In this document: positions 34,816 through 43,901 of the stretch, piece after piece | How the letters are laid out: every line of letters begins with the position of its first letter | Numbering within the stretch: position 1 is the first letter of the stretch | Source of the DNA: Verrucomicrobiaceae bacterium | Lineage (GTDB): Bacteria; Verrucomicrobiota; Verrucomicrobiia; Verrucomicrobiales; Verrucomicrobiaceae | Direction: 5' to 3' | Assembly (NCBI GenBank): GCA_016795365.1 | Contig: JAEUHN010000052.1 | Coordinates: forward strand, 21,768-85,767 | DNA: 64,000 nt | Translations under genes and position numbers: made by a program | Notes under the pieces: generated by a model | What the model was told of the DNA's origin: nothing | Databases searched by the model: none | What the model saw: only the letters and a program-made list of their open reading frames with translations

Positions 34816-37392
34816 ATGAGTTTGCCCCAAATCGCAGGCCACGAACTGCAAGACTTGATCGGCGGAGGGAGCGTGGGTGCGGTTTACCGGGCCACCGGAT
34901 CAGGGGGCGGGGCGCTGGCGGTGAAGGTCTTCAGTTCGATGTCCATCAATCGCAAAGGCCTGGCCTCGACGCTGCATGGGCTGCAAAAGATGCCGGTGCA
35001 TCGCGGACTGCTGCCGGTGCTGGGTTTTGACTTGGATCGCAGTCCCTACTATGTCATCACGCCGCTCATCGGGGTGGCAACCAAGGATGCACAGGGGCGG
35101 AGGTTCTGGCAGTGCCCCACGCTGGAGGCCATGTGCGGACGTGTGCCGCCGGACACGGCCTGGCGCTACATTTACGAGATCGCGGATGCCCTCGCTGCAG
35201 CGCACAAGCATGGTGTGGCGCACGGGAATCTGAAGTGCAGCAATGTGCTGGTGACCGACGATGAGGATGGGGCGACGCGGCTGGCGGACTTCGGTCAGGG
35301 ATACGTGGGTGGTGTGCACCACATGGAATTGCGCGATCACTTTATGTATCTCGCTCCCGAGCAGGCGGTGCAGCCCGATGGCTTTTTTGCGGGCATGGGT
35401 GCGTCGTGGGATGTGTATAGTTTTGGTGTGGTGGCGTATCGTTTGCTCACCGGTCAGTTCCCTCGCGGAGAGCAGGCATGGGCTCAGGAGTCTGCCACGC
35501 GTCAGCAAAAGATGGCGCAGGGGCTGAATTACGAGATCAACAGTCTCGCTCTGCTGCGTGCGATCCAGGCGCAGCCGACCATCACATGGCCCAATGCCGC
35601 CGGCACTCCGTGGGACGAGCGGCGGAGGCAGATTGTGGTGCGCGCTCTCGATTTCGATCCTGAGGTGCGATGGCGCGACATGCGTGAGATTGCGCATGAG
35701 TTCGAAACGCTGGAGGCGGACTTCATTCTCGCGGAGTCGCGTGCTGAGACGGAGTTTGAGAAGAAGCGGCAGGCAGGCAAGATCGCGCGTCTGCACTTGC
35801 TGTGGATGAGCCTCGCCGGAGCGCTCGGTGCAGCCGGAGTGTATGGGGTGACGACGCAGTTGCGCCTCAACAACGCCCAGGAAACCATCGTCAACAATGA
35901 GGCGGCGGCGAAGAGGGAGATCGACACTCGTGATGGCAAGATCGGCACGCTGACCAAGGACCTGAGCGATGCGCGTGCAGCGCGTGAGGTGAGCGATCTG
36001 AACCTGCAGCGTGCGCAGGGCATGGTGGATCAGCTTGCGACGCAGCTGCTGCAACTGCCCACGGGCAACAACCTGGAAGTCGCCTTCTCGAAGCAGCAAC
36101 TCAGCGACACGGCTGGTTTCCTTCAAGCGGGTCTCCCTGATCTCGAAAAACAGCAGGCTCTCGCTCCCGAGCGTGCGCGGGCCTATGGCAACCTGGGCAT
36201 GATCGCGCTGAAGCAGCGCAACTCGGTCGAGGCGGTCAAGTATCTGGACAAGGCGCGCAACGAACTGCACGCCTTGATCGCGCGCGAGCCCAACAGCAAG
36301 CATCTCAACCTTTACCAGCAGTGGCTTGGTCGGTTCAGCATGCTGCTGGCCAAAGTTCGCGCGTCCCGTGGCGATGGGGAGACGGCTCTGTCGCTGTTGA
36401 AGGAGGCCACGTCGAATCTGGATCCTGGCTTGAAGTCGAACCCACGGGATCGCAATGCTCGCTTCGAGGCAGCGCAGGCATGGTTCGATTACGGCTCACG
36501 GTGCCGTGCCGAAGGCGACGTGAAGGAAAGTGACGCCGCCTTGCAAAAGGTGACGGCGGCCCTGGATGAGCAGGCGATTGGAGGTCCCTTGCTCCCGGAG
36601 GAGCAGTTCCTGCTGGCTCGTGGTGATCTCGAACGCGGTTTGGCGCTCAAGGATGGCAACAAGCTCGAGGAGGCCGCAGCCACGCTCCTGAGCGGTGTCG
36701 AGAAGATGGCCTCACTCGTCGCTGGCAGCGCGCCTCGCAATCAGGATCAGGCGATCATCTTGGCGGAAGGTTACACGGAGCTCGCGGACATCCTCGGTCG
36801 GCACTTCAGCTCCAAAGAAGCTACTGAAGCCCACTTTGAAGCGATCAAGGTGCTGCTCGAACTGGTGCGCCTGGAACCCGATTGGAAGGAAGCCAAATAC
36901 CTTCTGGCGCGCAATTACGCTGCGGTCGCCAAACTGGATCGCAACGTGGGCAATGGTGCCGAAGCGATGCGCAAGATGAATGATGCGCTCCAGGCGGTGA
37001 ACGAGGTAGTGGCCGATGACACGGAGAACCGCCAGTATCTGTTCCAGCAGGCCAAGCTGCGCGGTGAGCTGGCCGAAATGATGGGTGACGGAGGCGAGCC
37101 AAAGAAAGCGCTGCCTGTGATCTCACAAGCGCTCGAGAATTTGCAAAACCTCCTCCAACAACTGCCGAACGACAAACTGACTTCCGTCCGTCGTGAATGG
37201 GAAGTCCAGCTCGCCATCATGCATGGCGTCAAGGGACAGATCTGTGAGGCAGCCAAGCAGAAAGAAGATGCTCGAAAGAGCTTCAACCTCGCGCAGAAGC
37301 AATGGGAGCGGCTCATCGCGCTTGGAGACAGTGGTGAGGTTGTTCAGAACGGACTTACTTGGGTGAAGAACCGGCTTCAAAAGCTGAAGTAG
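34816..37392 (+). CDS. Membrane pseudokinase with coiled coil and TPR-like region
   Basis: This 858-residue protein has a protein-kinase domain (1-300): a glycine loop GGGSVGAVY, VAIK-type K37 in LAVKVF, and DFG with D158. The catalytic loop, however, reads H136-G-N138-LKCSN, so the HRD aspartate is replaced and phosphotransfer should be lost or very weak. A transmembrane helix follows at about 330-350 (LHLLWMSLAGALGAAGVYG), then a coiled coil (about 360-415) and helical repeats with TPR-like spacing to the end, probably periplasmic. It could be a ligand- or ATP-binding signalling scaffold. It is the last gene before the pilus-like locus and ends at a bidirectional hairpin. Confidence 0.85.
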   Translation: MSLPQIAGHELQDLIGGGSVGAVYRATGSGGGALAVKVFSSMSINRKGLASTLHGLQKMPVHRGLLPVLGFDLDRSPYYVITPLIGVATKDAQGRRFWQCPTLEAMCGRVPPDTAWRYIYEIADALAAAHKHGVAHGNLKCSNVLVTDDEDGATRLADFGQGYVGGVHHMELRDHFMYLAPEQAVQPDGFFAGMGASWDVYSFGVVAYRLLTGQFPRGEQAWAQESATRQQKMAQGLNYEINSLALLRAIQAQPTITWPNAAGTPWDERRRQIVVRALDFDPEVRWRDMREIAHEFETLEADFILAESRAETEFEKKRQAGKIARLHLLWMSLAGALGAAGVYGVTTQLRLNNAQETIVNNEAAAKREIDTRDGKIGTLTKDLSDARAAREVSDLNLQRAQGMVDQLATQLLQLPTGNNLEVAFSKQQLSDTAGFLQAGLPDLEKQQALAPERARAYGNLGMIALKQRNSVEAVKYLDKARNELHALIAREPNSKHLNLYQQWLGRFSMLLAKVRASRGDGETALSLLKEATSNLDPGLKSNPRDRNARFEAAQAWFDYGSRCRAEGDVKESDAALQKVTAALDEQAIGGPLLPEEQFLLARGDLERGLALKDGNKLEEAAATLLSGVEKMASLVAGSAPRNQDQAIILAEGYTELADILGRHFSSKEATEAHFEAIKVLLELVRLEPDWKEAKYLLARNYAAVAKLDRNVGNGAEAMRKMNDALQAVNEVVADDTENRQYLFQQAKLRGELAEMMGDGGEPKKALPVISQALENLQNLLQQLPNDKLTSVRREWEVQLAIMHGVKGQICEAAKQKEDARKSFNLAQKQWERLIALGDSGEVVQNGLTWVKNRLQKLK

Positions 37393-37438
37393 TTCTGATG
37401 CTAGAAGCAACAAAACGCAGCTGAGCCTGACAATAGAA

Positions 37439-37469
37439 ATCCCGCTCTCCGGAGTGCGAAGAGCGGGAT
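37439..37469. terminator. Bidirectional hairpin terminator
   Basis: A perfect 10-base stem, ATCCCGCTCT (37439-37448) with AGAGCGGGAT (37460-37469), lies between the convergent pseudokinase and secretin genes. The T-run is poor on the plus strand and slightly better (TTTCTATT) on the minus strand. Confidence 0.65.
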
Positions 37470-37505
37470 CTTAACAAAAGAGTGTTTGATGTAGAAGTCA
37501 GGTCT

Positions 37506-39530
37506 TCAGTAGTAGTCCTTCTTCAGCATCTTGCGCTTCATGGAGCCGACGCGCTCATGCAGCCCTGCAATGTCGATCGTCGCCTGGGTGAGGATGTCAG
37601 CCTTGTCAGGATACTGGGGAGTCATGGCTTCCACTTGTGCCTCCAGTTGGTTGATCGCGATTTTCATCTCTGTCAGCTTCTTGGAGTCCTCTTCGGTCGC
37701 GCGGTTCTCTTCGATGGTGCTGTTAATCACTTCGCACTGGCGGGCAAGGTAAGCGACAGAGCCCGGCACCGCGTCTGGTCCGCCAGCAAGCCTGCCGGTC
37801 TGATCGACCTGGGGCTTCTGTGGCATGAGGTGAGCAGGACGCTGGGGCACCACGGACTCGGGCTCGGCTGGCAGACCACCGCCTTTCGGGTCGATGAGCC
37901 GTGGCGTGATGAAGAGCATCAGGTTCTTGTGGTTCTTTTCGCGGCTCTTGCTTTTGAAAGCATAGCCGAGGATCGGAATACGTCCGAGAAGAGGAACGCC
38001 GCTGTCGGTCGTTTTTTCTTTTGCCTCATCCAGGCCGCCGATGGCTACAGTGTATCCGTCGTTCACCTCGACTGGCGCATTATAGACACGGGAGGTGGCG
38101 ACGGGGTATTGATTGCCGGAGATCAGCTGACTGCCAATGATCGAGGAGACGGTGACCTTGATGTTCAGAAGCACGCGATCATTTTCCATCTTCTTGGGAA
38201 GAATGTTCAGCACGGTGCCGATCGGCAGGTAGGTGATGCTTTGCGAGGTGGCGGCACCACCGCCGCTTGAGATGGCCGAGGACCCATCGAGCACGGGTTG
38301 ATTGACCACGCTGCGGATGACAACTTCACGGTTGTTGAGCGTCACCATGCGTGGGTAGGAAACCGTCTTGGTGTCCTGATCGTTGAGCATCGCGCGAAGC
38401 TTGAAGCTAAGATCTTGTGATGTGAGCACTGCGCCCATGGGCCAGAAGGTGCTGGAAGCGATGTCGTTCAGATTGCTCATCGTAAACAACTGCGCGACGT
38501 CGCCACGCAGACCACCGGACTGATTGGGAATCTGGTCGTATTCGATGTTCCAACGCTTGTTAGTGTCGTCGTAGCTCGTGCGGGTGGTTTGACGGAAGGT
38601 GCCGTTTTGCCCCAGTGTGCCGCTCCAGTCGATGCCCAGTTCCTTCGAAGGATCGTGGCTGGACTCGATGAACTTCACTTCGATGGCGATGAGCGGTTGC
38701 TGCTTGTCGGCTGCCGCGAGGTAACCTTCCACCCAGAGGTGCTGCAGGCGTGTCGCAACGACGTAGAGCGTGTTGGAATCAGATTTCCAGATGACTTTGG
38801 GCTGATGCGCCTGGGAGAGTTGATTGGAGTTGTTCAGACCTCCTGCGGCACCTGCACCTTGACCGCTGGCACCTGCCTGAGCTGCGGCGAATCCACCCGC
38901 CGATGCCCCACCTGTGGCACCGTCTTCTGCCTCCGGTGGCAGGTCGAGGATTGAACGGATGTCATTGATCAATTCGCTGCGCTTTACCTTAAAGGTTTCT
39001 TTGGCTCCCTGGAGGTCGACCGAGGCCGACTGGATGGTGCCAGCCCCCGAACCGCCACCGCCCCCGGTTCCCTCGGTGATGTTCTCGACACGCTCCATGG
39101 CATTGTAGCGAATGGAGTAGCTGCGGCCTTCCAGTTCGCGATCATCGGCTGGGCGGATATACCACATGCCGTTGTCTTCAGGGATCAATGAGAGGCCGTT
39201 GGCTTTGCACAAGGTCTCCAGCACACTAAATGGACTGGCGTTGATAGAGAAAGTGATCACACGTCCCGCTTCCGGGCTGTCTTCGGGCAGCGAGATGAAG
39301 GACAACTTTGCATCCGTCGCAAGGAACCGAAGCACGTCTGCCAAGTTAGATTTGGAGAAATCATACTGCTGTGCGGGAGCGTTACGAAGCTCCTGAGCCT
39401 TGGCTTCATACCGAGGAGGAAGCTGCCGGAATGACTGCCCGATCGTCCCGTCGGACTGAGCATGTAGTCCGACCGAGCCCGCGGCCAACAGGCAGGCGGA
39501 GAGGTAGAGGGAGGTGAGTTTGATCTTCAT
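37506..39530 (-). CDS. Secretin, GspD/PilQ type
   Basis: This 674-residue outer-membrane secretin has a signal peptide (1-24, GLHAQ). An N-terminal domain with a DVLRFLATDAKLSFISL motif and N-domain-like segments precedes a Gly/Ala-rich linker (about 150-230), then the secretin core (about 270-570) with the usual VPLLGRIPILGYAF and LMLFITPRLID signatures. A C-terminal helical tail (about 600-674) resembles a pilotin or peptidoglycan-contact extension. It forms the multimeric pore for pilus or pseudopilus-driven export. It is transcribed opposite to the nine-gene assembly operon, and the two probably share the AT-rich intergenic region. Architecture is close to the secretin of the Akkermansia pilus-like locus (from memory). 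Confidence 0.9.
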   Translation of the reverse strand: MKIKLTSLYLSACLLAAGSVGLHAQSDGTIGQSFRQLPPRYEAKAQELRNAPAQQYDFSKSNLADVLRFLATDAKLSFISLPEDSPEAGRVITFSINASPFSVLETLCKANGLSLIPEDNGMWYIRPADDRELEGRSYSIRYNAMERVENITEGTGGGGGSGAGTIQSASVDLQGAKETFKVKRSELINDIRSILDLPPEAEDGATGGASAGGFAAAQAGASGQGAGAAGGLNNSNQLSQAHQPKVIWKSDSNTLYVVATRLQHLWVEGYLAAADKQQPLIAIEVKFIESSHDPSKELGIDWSGTLGQNGTFRQTTRTSYDDTNKRWNIEYDQIPNQSGGLRGDVAQLFTMSNLNDIASSTFWPMGAVLTSQDLSFKLRAMLNDQDTKTVSYPRMVTLNNREVVIRSVVNQPVLDGSSAISSGGGAATSQSITYLPIGTVLNILPKKMENDRVLLNIKVTVSSIIGSQLISGNQYPVATSRVYNAPVEVNDGYTVAIGGLDEAKEKTTDSGVPLLGRIPILGYAFKSKSREKNHKNLMLFITPRLIDPKGGGLPAEPESVVPQRPAHLMPQKPQVDQTGRLAGGPDAVPGSVAYLARQCEVINSTIEENRATEEDSKKLTEMKIAINQLEAQVEAMTPQYPDKADILTQATIDIAGLHERVGSMKRKMLKKDYY

Positions 39531-39749
39531 GGGGATGAAATAGGTAGGAGCAGTAGTTTCTATATTTTATGAAAAATATAATTAACTACAACTATTTTTA
39601 TCGCTTTGCTGAACTTTTTCGTGCCTGAGGTGGTTAGGCGGCCTGAAAAGTTATCAAAATCAGCAAATTATTATGTTTTCCATATTTACAATCCAGCATT
39701 GGGTGGAATAATATGGCCTCACCATAATTATACATTCTGCTAAATTAAT
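39531..39749. promoter_or_regulatory. AT-rich divergent promoter region of the pilus-like locus
   Basis: This 219-base stretch is much richer in A/T than the surrounding genes and separates the secretin gene (left) from the pilin operon (right). It contains ATATTTTATGAAAAATAT, an imperfect palindrome at about 39571-39588, and TTGGGT followed after 18 bases by CATAAT near 39700-39730 as a weak -35/-10 candidate for the rightward operon. No sigma-54 box was found. It probably holds two divergent promoters and a regulator site. Confidence 0.5.
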
Positions 39750-41333
39750 TTGGCCGTGAAGACGTCCCTCCATCACTTTACTCCTCGCCCGCCAGCCTCC
39801 AAAAAGGCTGCGTTTACGCTGCTGGAGATTTTTGTGACGATTGCCCTGATCGGAGTGATTACTGCCGTTGCGGTATCGCAGATGGGGTCTGGCATGCCCC
39901 GTGCGGTCGTAGACACCAGATTATCCGCAGATGTAGCCCATCTTAACCAGATGGTGGCTGTCTATCTTGCCGATGGAGGTTCACTGGATGGCATCACCTC
40001 CGAACAAGGGGTCCTTGATAAACTCAAACGCGCGCGCTCGTCGGCAGAATCCAAGACCAACGTCGGCGTGACCACTGGGCGACTCGTAGATGTTCGACTC
40101 CGCGCCACCCTGTCTGCAAATACCTCCGACACACGCGCCGTTTGGAACTCAACGAGCAAACGGTTCGAGATCGGCACCACGGGCGGAGTGAACAGCTTCA
40201 CGCTGGATGACAGTCTTGCGGAGGCCAGTTTCCCCCTCGACACCCGCACGGCGAGCCGAATTAAATACAACTCCTCGACCGGCTGGGTCTGGGGCACGTC
40301 AGGAGCCGATCCGAACATCGCCTACAACTCGCCGAATACCGCAAACCAAGTCAATCAGGGGAACAACTTCGATCCTACGATCGATCTTCCATCGGGAACA
40401 ACCACGGGCACTGGGACAGGAACTGGCACAGGGACGGGAACTGGCACTGGCACCGGGACGGGAACTGGCACAGGAACTGGACCTGGCAGCACGGCGACCA
40501 CACTCCCTACGCCAACGATCAATCCCATCGGCGGCACTTTCAGCGCTTCGTCTTTCCCTGCCAGTGTGACTATCAACAGCAACGGCGCACCAGGTGGCGC
40601 ATCGAAACTCATCTACCGGAAAAACGGCAGCGGCTGGATGGACTACATCGGGCCTGTAGCGCTGGCATCGGGTGATCGAATCGAGGCCATGAATCTGTCG
40701 CTCAACGCGATGGCCTTCTCAGACAGCGCTGTGAACGGCCAGGAATACTACAGCCTGGTCAATGGCTTCACAGGGTCCGCCGCAGGCACCTGGACTGACG
40801 TGGCCGGCGGCCCCACACTGGACTACGATATCACGCCTGGAAGTCCCACTACGTCCGTGTCACATGGCAACACTCAGCTGGATCTGGGCAATGGTGAGTT
40901 CCTCGATGCGGGTGTGGCGAACGTGCTGTCTTACACCAAAAACGACTTCACCAACATCCAGCCAAACGTCTCGTTCAAGCTCGGCAATCTCAATCTGCTG
41001 AACGGCACCACGTTCTACGACAGCGAAGCATCAAGCGTGAAATTGAGGATCAACCTCAACCTCACCAATCCGCCTCTCAACACGACCATGGATGTCGTGT
41101 TCAACCTCGTGAACACAGAGAACTCCACTGATCGTCTGGCGAGCGCTGACATCGTTGAGATCGCGACGCCGCAGCCGACCTCCTTCACCATCGACAACGT
41201 CACCTACACTCTGCAGCTCAACTGGGTCACTCTGGATCCGGGGGCGGGTGTTGTTCAGGGCAATCAATTCCTGGTCTTCGAAGGTGCCGCCGCCCAGGCG
41301 GAGCTCCGGGCCACACTTTACTCCAATCACTAA
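39750..41333 (+). CDS. Large pilin-like protein with TG-repeat linker and choice-of-anchor K-like domain
   Basis: This 527-residue protein starts at TTG 39750 (or GTG 39756); no usable ATG precedes the signal. The type III prepilin signal is KKAAFTLLEIFVTIALIG, cleaved after A21 with F22 at +1 and the conserved E26 at +5. After a pilin stalk and globular part (to about 200) comes a Thr-Gly repeat of 12 units (220-243), then a chitobiase-like beta segment (about 245-320) and a C-terminal region (about 340-527) resembling choice-of-anchor K domains (FKLGNLNLLNGTTF, MDVVFNLVNTENS). The size is far above usual pilins, so it may be a display or tip adhesin built on a pilin. It is the first gene of the operon. 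Confidence 0.72.
   Translation: MAVKTSLHHFTPRPPASKKAAFTLLEIFVTIALIGVITAVAVSQMGSGMPRAVVDTRLSADVAHLNQMVAVYLADGGSLDGITSEQGVLDKLKRARSSAESKTNVGVTTGRLVDVRLRATLSANTSDTRAVWNSTSKRFEIGTTGGVNSFTLDDSLAEASFPLDTRTASRIKYNSSTGWVWGTSGADPNIAYNSPNTANQVNQGNNFDPTIDLPSGTTTGTGTGTGTGTGTGTGTGTGTGTGTGPGSTATTLPTPTINPIGGTFSASSFPASVTINSNGAPGGASKLIYRKNGSGWMDYIGPVALASGDRIEAMNLSLNAMAFSDSAVNGQEYYSLVNGFTGSAAGTWTDVAGGPTLDYDITPGSPTTSVSHGNTQLDLGNGEFLDAGVANVLSYTKNDFTNIQPNVSFKLGNLNLLNGTTFYDSEASSVKLRINLNLTNPPLNTTMDVVFNLVNTENSTDRLASADIVEIATPQPTSFTIDNVTYTLQLNWVTLDPGAGVVQGNQFLVFEGAAAQAELRATLYSNH
40407..40478. repeat. Hexanucleotide GGNACN tandem repeat, 12 units
   Basis: Twelve perfect-phase hexamers of the form GGNACN encode 12 Gly-Thr pairs of the pilin-like protein's linker. 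Third bases vary, so the array is maintained at the amino-acid level, but blocks such as GGAACTGGCAC recur, so slippage could still change unit number in frame. Confidence 0.85.
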
Positions 41334-41353
41334 CCCTCACGTCTCAACGTCGT

Positions 41354-42418
41354 ATGGATGACATTCATGAGCGCAGTCAGCTAGGCTACCGAATCCTTCA
41401 CCTCTCGAAGGATCCGGGAGTCAGTGACTTCTACATCACCCCTTGGGAACAGCTCACTTACAAGCGCAACGGCAAGCTCTACTTCGACTCCTTTGTCTAT
41501 CAGCCCGAGCGTCCGATCGAAGTGTCTCCGGGCTGCATTGACTACGCAGTGTCGCTGGGGAATCGCCGCTATCGTGTGAATCGGATGATCACGCGTGGGC
41601 GGCCTCGCTGGACGATGCGACTTCTGCCGGAAACCATTCCCGATGTGGCGAAGATCAGCGTGCCCCCAGCTGCTATCAAAGCCTTCCTAGAAGCCAAGAA
41701 CGGGCTCTTCCTCGTCTGTGGAGCCACAGGCTCGGGTAAGTCCACCACCATTGCATCCCTCATTCTTGAGCGAGCCAAGCGTCGCCAGGAACACGTCGTC
41801 ACCTTCGAAGATCCGATCGAATTCCTCTATCCACCGGGACTTCCATCACTGATGTCCCAACGTGAGATGGGCACTGATGAGCATGAGTTCGGCACCGCAT
41901 TGCGTGCAGCTCTTCGTCAGGCGCCTGACGTGATTTTGGTGGGGGAAATTCGAGATGGCGAAACGGCTGAGATTGCCCTGCAAGCAGCTGAAACCGGTCA
42001 CGTGGTCGTGGCCACGCTCCACACTTCCTCGGCTGCACAAACGGTTCAGCGCTATCTCAAACTCATTCCGAGCGACCGTCTGGAGAACGCCATGTTGTCA
42101 TTCGCAGACTCCTTCCGCGCTATTGTGTGCCAACGCCTGCTGCTGGATGAGACCAAAGGCAAACGCTTCCCCATTCATGAAGTGCTCCTGCCCTATGACT
42201 CGGTCTGCGGGATGATTCGTCGAGGTGAGTTTAAGAACCTCGAGCACGAACTGGAGGCCGGCTTCACGCGCGGCATGCAGAGCTTCGAACGCTGTCTCAA
42301 CATGCGCATGGCGGACGGTTGGAAGCCCGCCCGTGCGAAGGCCACCGGCTTCACCGAGCACGAGGTCTACGATTACCTTTCCAAAGAACAACTAACCGCC
42401 GTTTACGATGTGGGATGA
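41354..42418 (+). CDS. PilT-type secretion/retraction ATPase
   Basis: This 354-residue GspE/PilT-family ATPase has Walker A GATGSGKS (123-130, K129), Asp box VTFEDPIEF, Walker B ILVGEIRDGETAEIALQAAETGH, and His box ATLHTSSAAQTVQRYL. The C-terminal segment VCGMIRRGEFKNLEHEL matches the PilT AIRNLIRE region, and the tetracysteine zinc module of GspE/PilB is absent, so it is of the retraction type. It would power pilus disassembly at the inner membrane. It follows the pilin-like gene by 20 bases and its end overlaps the next ATG by 11 bases. Confidence 0.88.
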   Translation: MDDIHERSQLGYRILHLSKDPGVSDFYITPWEQLTYKRNGKLYFDSFVYQPERPIEVSPGCIDYAVSLGNRRYRVNRMITRGRPRWTMRLLPETIPDVAKISVPPAAIKAFLEAKNGLFLVCGATGSGKSTTIASLILERAKRRQEHVVTFEDPIEFLYPPGLPSLMSQREMGTDEHEFGTALRAALRQAPDVILVGEIRDGETAEIALQAAETGHVVVATLHTSSAAQTVQRYLKLIPSDRLENAMLSFADSFRAIVCQRLLLDETKGKRFPIHEVLLPYDSVCGMIRRGEFKNLEHELEAGFTRGMQSFERCLNMRMADGWKPARAKATGFTEHEVYDYLSKEQLTAVYDVG

Positions 42419-43274
42419 TATTAAAAGTGTGCTGACGTTCGCTGCCTTCCGCCCGGATGCTGACGATCCTGAACTTGCCTGGCCCAAGCGTTTTGAAGGA
42501 CGCAAGAGCTTGCTATTAAATGTTAGCCGTTCCCAGGTGAGCTGGCGCTCCTTTAACAGGCGCGGCAAGCTTGACGGAGCTGGAACGCATGATGGAGACC
42601 TCGCCGATGTAGCTTCGCAACGAGGCGAGGAATGGCGAGGCCTGACTGAGGGAGGATGGTGCGTGGTGTCTCTTAACAATCGCTTCATCATCAGCCTTGA
42701 GAACGGTCTGATGCGTGCAGATAACCTTAACCACCTGCTGCGCACCAATCCGCGATCCGTCCTCGGTCCGAAGTATGACCGCGGCAAGCGTTACGCGCTC
42801 TACCATCACACCGATACCACCGCCAGCATGCTGCTAGCTTGTGAAGATTCCATGGTGAAAGTGACCGAGGATGTTCTGCGCGGAATCGGTCTGAAACCGG
42901 GACGCATTTGTTGCGGGCTGTTTGCCATGATGGAGTATTCCATACGAAGCATCGCTGAAAGCAGCCGTGGCCAGGCACCTGGAAGTTATTTGCTAATCGC
43001 TGCATGTGAAGGGTCGATCGCTGCGCTTGCCCAGCAAGATGGGCAATGGCGCGATCTTCGATGCCGCAGTGGACTGGGTGCAGAAGGCGTTGAAACCGCT
43101 CTCCAGATTGTCAGCCCGCTCGTCGCAAAAGCGCCTCCAGGCACGCCTGTGTTTTTCATCAGCGATGGTCAGGATGCTGCCTTTCGAGCCACCCTCATGG
43201 AGCAGCTTGAGCGTGTAGGCGCACGTGACCTTACCCAAGAGGACCTCCTTTGGAAGGTCATCGGTGAGCACTGA
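42408..43274 (+). CDS. PilM-like inner-membrane assembly protein
   Basis: This 288-residue protein overlaps the PilT-type gene by 11 bases. There is no signal or membrane span. Composition and position suggest a degenerate actin-like PilM/GspL cytoplasmic protein (segments KSLLLNVSRSQVSW, GSYLLIAACEGSIAALAQ, GAEGVETALQIVSP), but actin-fold phosphate motifs are not clear. The assignment rests mostly on gene order, since PilM precedes PilN and PilO in pilus operons. Confidence 0.6.
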   Translation: MWDDIKSVLTFAAFRPDADDPELAWPKRFEGRKSLLLNVSRSQVSWRSFNRRGKLDGAGTHDGDLADVASQRGEEWRGLTEGGWCVVSLNNRFIISLENGLMRADNLNHLLRTNPRSVLGPKYDRGKRYALYHHTDTTASMLLACEDSMVKVTEDVLRGIGLKPGRICCGLFAMMEYSIRSIAESSRGQAPGSYLLIAACEGSIAALAQQDGQWRDLRCRSGLGAEGVETALQIVSPLVAKAPPGTPVFFISDGQDAAFRATLMEQLERVGARDLTQEDLLWKVIGEH

Positions 43275-43310
43275 TTTCCAATGTTCTTTCAACCCACATC
43301 TTCCTAGCTC

Positions 43311-43862
43311 ATGAGCCAGTTTCTTTGCCACGACTTCAAGACCCCGCGCACCGACACATCGCGTCGGCTCCCAGGTTCCATGCGCCTCGTGCCAGTGCTT
43401 TTCTATGTGGTCTGCCTTGCCACCGGATTCTTCATTTTCAAAGACATGAAGGACATGAAAGAGGCGGAGAAACAGCGTCTCGCCGCAGTGAAGGAAAAGG
43501 AAGAGATCGCAAGCGAGCTCACCAAACTCGATGAGGAGAAGCTCAAGATCGAAAACGAGCTGTATCGTGCTCAATCGGTGGCGAAGTGGATGGAAGGCAG
43601 TCGCGTTATGCAGCCCATCAGTGTGGCGATCGCACGGACGATGCCGCTGGAGACAAACATCACGGAGCTCAGCCTGGAACGCAGTCCTGACCTGCCCTCG
43701 CAGATCTCTCTGCTGGTTCGCATGATCAATGCATCGGTCGCTGAAGTGCCGAAGATCGAAAGTGCCGTCAACCGCCTCCACTACCGCACGCACTCTGGCC
43801 AGCAAGCCAAGCAGGGAGACCAGATGGAATATCGCTCGATGCTCGTCTGGCAGGATCAGTAA
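43311..43862 (+). CDS. PilN-like bitopic assembly protein
   Basis: This 183-residue protein has a short cytoplasmic tail (SQFLCHDFKTPR), one transmembrane helix at about 26-44 (LVPVLFYVVCLATGFFIF), a charged coiled coil (about 45-95, KEKEEIASELTKLDEEKLK) and a small periplasmic domain. This is the topology and size of PilN/GspL C-terminal proteins, which pair with PilO. It is third in the assembly set. Similarity is by architecture and position rather than motif. Confidence 0.68.
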   Translation: MSQFLCHDFKTPRTDTSRRLPGSMRLVPVLFYVVCLATGFFIFKDMKDMKEAEKQRLAAVKEKEEIASELTKLDEEKLKIENELYRAQSVAKWMEGSRVMQPISVAIARTMPLETNITELSLERSPDLPSQISLLVRMINASVAEVPKIESAVNRLHYRTHSGQQAKQGDQMEYRSMLVWQDQ

Positions 43863-43901
43863 ACTTCGCGCGCAAACTTCAAACCTCACTATTTCCTTCT
43901 C

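Noticed and set aside
34900..36303. 467-residue minus-strand open frame
   Set aside because: It is antisense to the pseudokinase gene; composition rich in Arg, His and Leu marks it as a shadow.
39531..39749. AT-rich region as a sign of horizontal transfer
   Set aside because: The low GC is confined to a 219-base divergent promoter; the flanking genes have the same composition as the rest of the window.
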